NCBI GenBank assembly: GCA_035505775.1
Contig: DATJQN010000003.1
Coordinates: 1-18,411 of the forward strand
DNA: 18,411 bases
From: JAJXZP01 sp035505775
Lineage (GTDB): Bacteria; Spirochaetota; Spirochaetia; Treponematales; Rectinemataceae
Direction: 5' to 3'
A program made the translations under genes and the position numbers. This document shows positions 13,751-18,411 of the stretch, piece by piece (positions within the stretch are counted from its first letter, which is position 1; each line of letters opens with the position of its first letter). The notes under the pieces were generated by a model, which made no database searches, was not told where the DNA came from, and saw nothing but the letters and a program-made list of their open reading frames with translations.

Positions 13751-14728
13751 ATGGACGATCTGACTTCATTCTCCGCATCGCTCGCGTCGCTCGCGGCCGC
13801 CGCCTCGGCCCGGGTGTTTCACGTACCATCCTCGCTTGGCGGCAGAACCGCCCTCAGTTTCGACGGCAAGCGTCTCCTCGTCCCCGCCTTCGCGGCCGAG
13901 GACGGCGAGAGTCTCGACATCCTGGGTCCGGGCGGCGAGAAGCTTTCGGCGCGAGTCGTCGGTTTCAATCCAAAACTCTCGCTCGCTGTGCTGGAACTCG
14001 CGGCCGAGAAGCCGGGCGCGGCCTTTACCGCGATGGAGGGAATGCCGGCGCTCGGCTCGCTCGTGCTGGCCGTCGCCTATCCCTCTCCCCAGGGCCCCGA
14101 GGCTCGGCTCGACCTGATTCGCTTTGCCGGCGGCGAGGGGGAGGATGCCTATATCCAGACCGACGGCGGCCACTTCCCCGGCTTCTCCGGCGCCGCGCTC
14201 GTCGCGCCGGACGGCAGGCTGGCCGGTTTCGTCGTCGCCGACCGGAACGGGAACAGGGCATGGGCACTGCCCGCGGCCCAGGCGGCGCGACTCGCGGACA
14301 GCATCGTCGAGCGGGGATTCGGCTCGGGCGCCTGGCTCGGCGTGTCGACGATCCCGATCGAGGCTCCGGAAAGCTTCGCGGAACTCTTCGGGGATGCACG
14401 GTCCGAGGCCCTCATGGTGGCTGGCATCGAGCCGGGGAGTCCGGCGGCACTCGCGGGGCTCCTCGCCGGGGACCTCCTCGTCTCGCTCGCGGGCACGCCG
14501 CTGAGAAGTCCCCCGGAATTGCGGGAGATCCTGGACGATCTGAAACCGGGGAACGAGATCGAGCTGGTCCTGATCCGCGGAGGCAAGCGGCTCTCGCTCA
14601 GCGTGAAGCCCTCTGCCAGGCCCGGAGGCGAGCGCGAAGGGAGACGGCATTGGGGCGGCGAACAGGGCCGCGGCCGCCAGTGGGGGCGCTGGGGAGGCAT
14701 GCCGTGGGGCTGCGCTCCGGGCCGCTGA
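13751..14728 (+). CDS. HtrA-like trypsin-fold protein with PDZ domain, apparently catalytically dead
   Basis: The 325-residue protein has no signal peptide or membrane segment, so it appears cytoplasmic. Residues 25-190 align by eye with the HtrA/DegP protease core: SARVVGFNPKLSLAVLEL (66-83) matches the usual K/RVVGxDPxTDLAVLK segment, and HFPGFSGAALVAPDGRLAGFV (141-161) matches the GNSGGPL region. Ser146 is kept, but the Asp position holds Ser77 and the TNxHV His region reads VPAFAAED. One PDZ domain follows (about 193-288), then an Arg/Gly/Trp-rich tail (291-325). Start ATG 13751 has GGAGG 5 nt upstream. Its end overlaps the next gene by 25 nt. I infer a peptide-binding scaffold or sensor instead of a protease. 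Confidence 0.8.
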   Translation: MDDLTSFSASLASLAAAASARVFHVPSSLGGRTALSFDGKRLLVPAFAAEDGESLDILGPGGEKLSARVVGFNPKLSLAVLELAAEKPGAAFTAMEGMPALGSLVLAVAYPSPQGPEARLDLIRFAGGEGEDAYIQTDGGHFPGFSGAALVAPDGRLAGFVVADRNGNRAWALPAAQAARLADSIVERGFGSGAWLGVSTIPIEAPESFAELFGDARSEALMVAGIEPGSPAALAGLLAGDLLVSLAGTPLRSPPELREILDDLKPGNEIELVLIRGGKRLSLSVKPSARPGGEREGRRHWGGEQGRGRQWGRWGGMPWGCAPGR

Positions 14729-15084
14729 AAGTACGGCTGCTTGTGGACGGCCCCGATGGCAGGGCGCTCGCCGATCGGGCGCTCGCCGCGGGCCTGGAAC
14801 TCGCCCGCGAGGGCGAGGTTCCGGATCTCGTCGCCTCACTCCCAGCTCCGGGCCGCGGGAGCGTTCAGGATGACGGGGAGGCCCGGCTCAGTCAGCGCGA
14901 GAAAGAGATACTCGAGTATCTGGCGGACGGCTGGTCCAATGCCGAGATCGCCTCGGTGCTGGGGATCGGCATCCGGACGGTCCGCTTTCACCTCGAGGGC
15001 ATCTACTCGAAGCTCGGCGTCAACCGCCGCGGCGAGGCCGTCCGTGAGGCTGTCAGGCTGGGCATGATACGCTTCGACTTCTGA
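14704..15084 (+). CDS. Small LuxR-type HTH regulator with a vestigial receiver-like N-terminus
   Basis: The 126-residue protein ends in a full GerE/LuxR DNA-binding domain (62-121): LSQREKEILEYLADGWSNAEIASVLGIGIRTVRFHLEGIYSKLGVNRRGEAV. The N-terminal 50 residues read like pieces of a response-regulator receiver, with VRLLVDGPDGRALADRALA at 10-28 and EVPDLVASLPAPG at 38-50. The phospho-acceptor Asp and the second half of the receiver are absent. The GTG start at 14704 has GGAGG 6 nt upstream, inside the last codons of the PDZ gene, so the two are tightly coupled. It probably answers to its partner protein and not to phosphorylation, which is inference. Confidence 0.85.
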   Translation: MGLRSGPLKVRLLVDGPDGRALADRALAAGLELAREGEVPDLVASLPAPGRGSVQDDGEARLSQREKEILEYLADGWSNAEIASVLGIGIRTVRFHLEGIYSKLGVNRRGEAVREAVRLGMIRFDF

Positions 15085-15085
15085 C

Positions 15086-15124
15086 AGGGTGTAGAAAAAG
15101 GCCCATGGCCTTTTTCTACACCCT
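15086..15124. terminator. 18-bp perfect inverted repeat, likely bidirectional terminator
   Basis: AGGGTGTAGAAAAAGGCC (15086-15103) and its exact complement (15107-15124) flank a 3-base loop CAT. The inner part, A5-GGCC-CAT-GGCC-T5, has the layout of a bidirectional intrinsic terminator. It begins 1 nt after the LuxR-type gene's stop. The additional outer 9 bp are unusual for a simple terminator and could mark a dispersed repeat family. Confidence 0.65.
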
Positions 15125-15147
15125 TATGGGCGAACCGCGTTGCGAGC

Positions 15148-15176
15148 TGGACGCGTTGACCGAACCCGGTTATGCT
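15148..15176 (+). promoter_or_regulatory. Possible promoter of the DUF547/DUF1848 pair
   Basis: TGGACG (15148-15153), 17 bp, then TATGCT (15171-15176); each box matches four of six consensus bases. Start of transcription would be near 15183, next to the ATG at 15184, which would make the transcript nearly leaderless. This would explain the lack of a ribosome site. Weak evidence. Confidence 0.3.
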
Positions 15177-15957
15177 TCCGCTCATGGCCCACGATCTGGC
15201 GGGACTTTCCGCGGCATTCTCCCACGCGATGCAGAAGCTCCGGGCCGAGCACTTCGCGGGCTCCGTGGAGGCCGACCGGGAGGAGAGTCACGCCCGCCTG
15301 GCGGCCGCGCCATTCCGGGGGGAGCTCGTCGCTGCCCGCGTGGACACCCTGGAGACAATTGAGCAGCGTCGAGCGTTCTGGATGAACATCTACAACGCCT
15401 GCGTCTCGCTCTCGATCGTGGAACTCGGCCTGCGGGGCAGCATCCTGCTCCGCGCCGAATTCTACATCCGCACGGCCATCGAGATCGGCGGACTGGGCTT
15501 CTCCCTCGACGCGATCGAGAATGGCGTGCTCCGGGCCAACAGACGGCCCCGGGCCTGGCCCCTGCGCCCCTTCGGCCGGTCGGACCCGCGTCTGGCCCAC
15601 TGCCTGCCGCAGCCCGAGCCACGCCTCTGCTTCGCGCTCAACAAAGGTGTCGCGTCCAGCCCGAGCCTGCGCGTATTCGAGCCACGAACCATCGGGCGGG
15701 AGCTTGAAGCGGCCGAGGCGGAATTCTCTGCCGTCCATTTCATCGCCGATTCCGGGGAACGAAGGATATGCTGTTCCCGGCTGTACGGGTGGGCGCGGCG
15801 GGACATGGACGGCCGCTGGCTTGACGATCCGGCCTACCGCGGCTGGAAGGTTTCCTATGAGCCCTTCGACTGGCGTGTCTCGTCCGGCCAGGGGCCGGAG
15901 CGCCGGGCATCTGTCGACCGCCGGGGCGGAAAGGCAAACGAGCACACGGCTAGGTGA
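15172..15957 (+). CDS. DUF547-family protein
   Basis: The 261-residue protein carries the DUF547 landmarks: RRAFWMNIYNACVSLSIVELG, IGGLGFSLDAIENGVLRANRRP, DPRLAHCLPQPEPRLCFALNKGVASSPSLRVFEP. DUF547 proteins are widespread, of unknown biochemical role. Many members carry cysteines in the segment NCGAxSCP; here it reads NKGVASSP, so both cysteines are missing. There is no signal peptide. Two ATG codons are possible, 15172 or 15184, and neither has a ribosome site. It ends 6 nt before the DUF1848 gene, so they form an operon. Base use resembles the neighbours. Confidence 0.8.
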   Translation: MLPLMAHDLAGLSAAFSHAMQKLRAEHFAGSVEADREESHARLAAAPFRGELVAARVDTLETIEQRRAFWMNIYNACVSLSIVELGLRGSILLRAEFYIRTAIEIGGLGFSLDAIENGVLRANRRPRAWPLRPFGRSDPRLAHCLPQPEPRLCFALNKGVASSPSLRVFEPRTIGRELEAAEAEFSAVHFIADSGERRICCSRLYGWARRDMDGRWLDDPAYRGWKVSYEPFDWRVSSGQGPERRASVDRRGGKANEHTAR

Positions 15958-15963
15958 ACCACG

Positions 15964-16935
15964 GTGATCGTTTCGGCATCGCGTCGCTGCGACATACCGG
16001 CGCATTACCTCGAATGGCTCCTTGCGCGGATCCGGGCCGGCTACTGCCTCGTCCGCAATCCCTTCGACGCGCGGCGCACGCGCCGGGTCTCCCTCCGGCC
16101 CGATGACGTCGAGTGCCTCGTGCTCTGGACGCGCAATCCGGCCCCCCTGGCGGCCGGGATGGAAGCGCTCGACGCCGCGGGCATGGCAAGCATCGTCCAG
16201 GTGACGATCACCGGCTATCCACGGGCCCTCGAGCCGGGACTCCCTCCGATCGAGGAGCGGCTCGACTCATTTCGGGCGCTGGCCGACCGCATCGGTCCCC
16301 GCAGGTTGTTGTGGCGCTACGACCCTGTGATGGTCACCGAGGGCCTCGACAGCGCCTTCCACATCGATCAGTTCTCCAGGATCGCCGCGTCCATCGAAGG
16401 CGCCACCGAGCGCGTCATTCTGAGCCTGATCGACGAGTATGCGTTCACGCGAAAGAGAATCGAGGACGCCGGCTTTGGCGGGATCGTCTTCGGCTCCGAA
16501 CGAAGGGCCCGGGACGCGGGGAGTACCGGGGCGATGAGACCGCCCGTCGAAACTGTGGCGCCGCCCGTCGAAACTGTGGCGCCGCCCGCCGAGGCTGTGG
16601 CGCCGCCCGAGCCCTACGCCTCCCTCCTCCCCAGGTTGGCCGACATAGCCCGTGACCACGGAATGACGATCCAAGCCTGCGCCGAGCCCTTCGATCTCGG
16701 GCCCCTGGGGATCGAGCCGGGGGCCTGCATAGATTCCGCCCTGATCGGGGAGCTCTTTGGCAGGCAGGTCGAGCCCGGTCGCGACAGAGGCCAGCGACCC
16801 TACTGTCGATGCGCGCCAAGCGTCGACATCGGCGTCTACGGAAGCTGCCCCTCGGGCTGCGTCTATTGCTATGCCAATCGGGGCCGCGGCCGGCTCCTGC
16901 ACCCCCGGCCGGGGGACGAGTCGCTCGTGCCGTGA
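15964..16935 (+). CDS. DUF1848-family protein, probable Fe-S protein
   Basis: This 323-residue protein matches DUF1848: MIVSASRRCDIPAHYLEWLLARI at the N-terminus, VLWTRNPAPL, VTITGYPRALEPGLP and WRYDPV in the middle. The C-terminal cysteine cluster is PYCRCAPSVDIGVYGSCPSGCVYCYA. The CxxGCxYCYA cluster resembles Fe-S ligands of radical-SAM-like proteins; the family's reaction is not known to me. A seven-residue repeat (PPVETVA twice, then PPAEAVA) is inserted before PEPYASLLPRLADIARDHGM, encoded by a 21-bp tandem DNA repeat. The start is GTG at 15964, with AGGTGA upstream overlapping the previous stop. Confidence 0.85.
   Translation: MIVSASRRCDIPAHYLEWLLARIRAGYCLVRNPFDARRTRRVSLRPDDVECLVLWTRNPAPLAAGMEALDAAGMASIVQVTITGYPRALEPGLPPIEERLDSFRALADRIGPRRLLWRYDPVMVTEGLDSAFHIDQFSRIAASIEGATERVILSLIDEYAFTRKRIEDAGFGGIVFGSERRARDAGSTGAMRPPVETVAPPVETVAPPAEAVAPPEPYASLLPRLADIARDHGMTIQACAEPFDLGPLGIEPGACIDSALIGELFGRQVEPGRDRGQRPYCRCAPSVDIGVYGSCPSGCVYCYANRGRGRLLHPRPGDESLVP
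16540..16602 (+). repeat. 21-bp tandem repeat, three copies, inside the DUF1848 gene
   Basis: Copies at 16540-16560 and 16561-16581 are identical (CCGCCCGTCGAAACTGTGGC plus G); the third, 16582-16602, differs at a few positions, and a partial fourth copy starts at 16603. Being a multiple of three, copy-number change would keep the reading frame. Confidence 0.9.
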
Positions 16936-16998
16936 GCTTCGGGCCTGGAGGGCGGGCGGCCGCACCACGGCACTGGTGCGAGGCCGGGGTCACTGTAG

Positions 16999-17004
16999 TA
17001 TAAC
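16999..17004 (+). promoter_or_regulatory. Possible -10 box upstream of the GNAT gene
   Basis: TATAAC stands out in GC-rich intergenic DNA 18 bp before the ATG. The -35 position (GTGCGA, 17 bp upstream) is poor, and a start about 7 nt downstream would fall at the ribosome site itself. Low confidence. Confidence 0.3.
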
Positions 17005-17021
17005 TTCAGCAGGAGGCCGAG

Positions 17022-18035
17022 ATGGACGATGAACGCGTTATGCTCCCCGGAGCCCCGAACCTGCCGGGGCTGGTTACCCGTCATTTCCGCGGTCAGGCTG
17101 ATTTCGAGGGCATGGCAGCGGCGATCAGTGCGGCGGCCGACGCCGATGGCGTCGAGCGCGTCGGATCGGCGGACGACCTCGCGGCGACCTACAACCATCT
17201 GCATAATTGCGACCTCTTCCGGGACTTTCTCATAGTGGAGTTGTCGGACACCATCATCGGCTATGCGCGGGTCCAATGGGACGAAGAGGTCTCGACCGGG
17301 GCGATCCTCGGTCTGCTCATCGCCTTCCTGGCTCCCGAGGGGCGCGGTCATGGCCTCGGGCGCGCCTTACTGCGATGGCAGGAAGAGCGACTGCGCGAGC
17401 TGCTCGGGAATTCGCCCGGCGAGGCGGGTCGTTACTACCAGGTTTTCTGCGCCGAGGAGGAGCTCTCCCGGGTGAGGCTGCTCGAGCACGCAGGCTACCG
17501 GCCCATACGCTTCTTCCATGAGATGGTCCGGCCCTCGCTCGAGGGCATCCCGGATTTCCCCCTCCCCGAAGGCCTAGAGACGAGGCCGGTGCTGCCTGCC
17601 GATTACAGGCCCATATGGGAGGCCTGGCAGGCGGCCCTCGTCGATCACTGGGGCTACACCCGTCCCAGCGACGAGGAGTACAAAGGCTGGCTCGAGGACC
17701 AGCGCATATTCCAACCCGAACTCTGGCAGGTCGCCTGGGAGCGATCCACGGACCGCGTAGCCGGAGGCGTGCTGGGCTTTATCGACCGTATCGAGAACGA
17801 GAAGTACCGGCGGACTCGCGGGTATACGGAATGCATCCATGTCGGGCGGGAATGGAGAAGGCGCGGCGTCGCGCGGGCCCTGATCGCGTCGAGTCTCAGG
17901 GCGCAGAAAGCCCTCGGCATGACGGAATCCGCACTCGGCGTCGACAGCGAAAGCCTCACCGGTGCCACGCGAGTGTATGCGGACTGCGGCTTCGCGGTCC
18001 GAAAGACGATGCGACTCTACCGCAAGGCGTTCTGA
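17022..18035 (+). CDS. Tandem-GNAT N-acetyltransferase
   Basis: The 337-residue protein contains two GNAT folds. In the first, LLIAFLAPEGRGHGLGRALLRWQEERL carries the acetyl-CoA loop R-G-x-G-x-A (about 105-115). In the second, TECIHVGREWRRRGVARALIASSLRAQKALG (about 271-301) carries RRRGVA, followed by the typical ending YADCGFAVRKTMRLYRK. The layout recalls mycothiol-synthase-like or other double-GNAT enzymes; the acceptor cannot be predicted. The start has a full AGGAGG (17011-17016) 5 nt upstream. It is monocistronic and converges with the GH65 gene, with 15 bp between the stops. Confidence 0.88.
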   Translation: MDDERVMLPGAPNLPGLVTRHFRGQADFEGMAAAISAAADADGVERVGSADDLAATYNHLHNCDLFRDFLIVELSDTIIGYARVQWDEEVSTGAILGLLIAFLAPEGRGHGLGRALLRWQEERLRELLGNSPGEAGRYYQVFCAEEELSRVRLLEHAGYRPIRFFHEMVRPSLEGIPDFPLPEGLETRPVLPADYRPIWEAWQAALVDHWGYTRPSDEEYKGWLEDQRIFQPELWQVAWERSTDRVAGGVLGFIDRIENEKYRRTRGYTECIHVGREWRRRGVARALIASSLRAQKALGMTESALGVDSESLTGATRVYADCGFAVRKTMRLYRKAF

Positions 18036-18036
18036 T

Positions 18037-18048
18037 GGGCCGCGGCCC
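18037..18048. terminator. 12-bp palindrome between convergent stops
   Basis: GGGCCGCGGCCC fills most of the 15-bp gap between the GNAT and GH65 stop codons and is followed by TTT on the + strand. It could form a short hairpin that ends transcription, but both stem and T run are minimal. Confidence 0.3.
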
Positions 18049-18050
18049 TT

Positions 18051-18411
18051 TCAATCCGCCGTCAGACGCCGGGGCTCTCCCGCGAGCCGCACATCGAGGG
18101 GGCCGCCGGACAGGAGACGGAGATCGCTCCGGGCGAGCCCGCCCGGTCCCCGCGTGACCCGCAGGGACAGCGCCCGGCCCCGGTAGCTGAGCCGGAACGA
18201 GAAGCCGCGCCACGCCGAGGGCAGCACGGGATCGAAGGCGACCGAATCTCCCAGCGGCCTGAAGCCTCCGAATCCGAAGACCAGGGCCAGCCATGCCCCT
18301 CCCATGTTGGCCGCGTGAATGCCATCCTTCGCATTGCCGTGGGCGTCGTCCAGGTCGAGGCGCACGGTCTCGCGGAAATAGCGGTAGGCCTTCTCCGCGT
18401 CGCCGAGCCGG
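18051..18411 (-). CDS. Glycoside hydrolase family 65 phosphorylase, C-terminal part (gene continues past the window)
   Basis: The frame is open to the right edge, so only the last 119 residues are present and no start is visible. RLDLDDAHGNAKDGIHAANMGGAWLALVFGFGG is the conserved end of the GH65 catalytic barrel. PVLPSAWRGFSFRLSYRGRALSLRV and LLSGGPLDVRLAGE belong to the following C-terminal beta domain. GH65 enzymes phosphorolyse alpha-glucosides such as maltose, trehalose, kojibiose or nigerose. The specificity region is outside the window, so the substrate cannot be chosen. It is convergent with the GNAT gene. Confidence 0.88.
   Translation of the reverse strand, partial: RLGDAEKAYRYFRETVRLDLDDAHGNAKDGIHAANMGGAWLALVFGFGGFRPLGDSVAFDPVLPSAWRGFSFRLSYRGRALSLRVTRGPGGLARSDLRLLSGGPLDVRLAGEPRRLTAD

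Noticed and set aside
15105..15362. Short + strand frame starting in the inverted repeat
   Set aside because: It overlaps the DUF547 gene in another frame, and its translation is Arg/Gly-rich with no recognisable feature.
16540..16610. CRISPR-like repeat array
   Set aside because: The units are directly adjacent with no spacers, 21 bp long and in frame inside a coding gene.

Overview
This is a GC-rich, gene-dense bacterial chromosomal window with 18 protein-coding genes, one of them cut by the right edge. I see no rRNA, tRNA, CRISPR array or insertion sequence. The organism is probably a diderm anaerobe: the tungstate uptake and molybdopterin operon fits anaerobic metabolism, and a secreted protein has a short signal peptide ending LFAQ. 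That signal peptide, the SpoIIE/STAS regulators and a sigma-54 promoter are compatible with a GC-rich member of the Spirochaetota. No phylogenetic marker is present, so this is only a moderate-confidence guess.

Left part (1-5400, + strand). A sigma-70-type promoter drives four overlapping genes of a partner-switching module: two membrane-anchored SpoIIE/PP2C phosphatases, a STAS antagonist and a GHKL anti-sigma-type ATPase/kinase. A 326-base non-coding stretch follows. It holds a weak terminator, an AT-rich tract, a 16-bp palindrome, a full-consensus sigma-54 promoter and a leader hairpin, and it precedes a small secreted, glycine-rich protein.

Middle (5400-11500, - strand). One compact operon reads leftward: tupA-tupB-tupC (tungstate ABC importer), moeA, moaA, moaC, a MOSC-domain gene and mogA. 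It starts from a good promoter with an inverted repeat in its spacer, followed by a leader of about 190 nt with several hairpins. Together these genes import tungstate, make the first pterin intermediate (MoaA, MoaC), then adenylylate molybdopterin and insert metal (MogA, MoeA). The molybdopterin synthase step (MoaD/MoaE) is not encoded here.

Right part (11500-18411). A hotdog thioesterase (-), methionine sulfoxide reductase A (+) and an EamA exporter (-) come first. Next is a translationally coupled pair: a cytoplasmic HtrA-like PDZ protein that has lost the catalytic His and Asp, and a tiny LuxR-type regulator with what looks like the remnant of a receiver domain. The pair ends at an 18-bp perfect inverted repeat. 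Then come a DUF547 protein, a DUF1848 Fe-S protein with an internal 21-bp tandem repeat, a double-GNAT acetyltransferase and, convergent with it, the C-terminus of a GH65 glycoside phosphorylase.

The parts most worth a second look are the pseudoprotease/LuxR pair, the sigma-54 control region beside the partner-switching operon, and the structured tupA leader.
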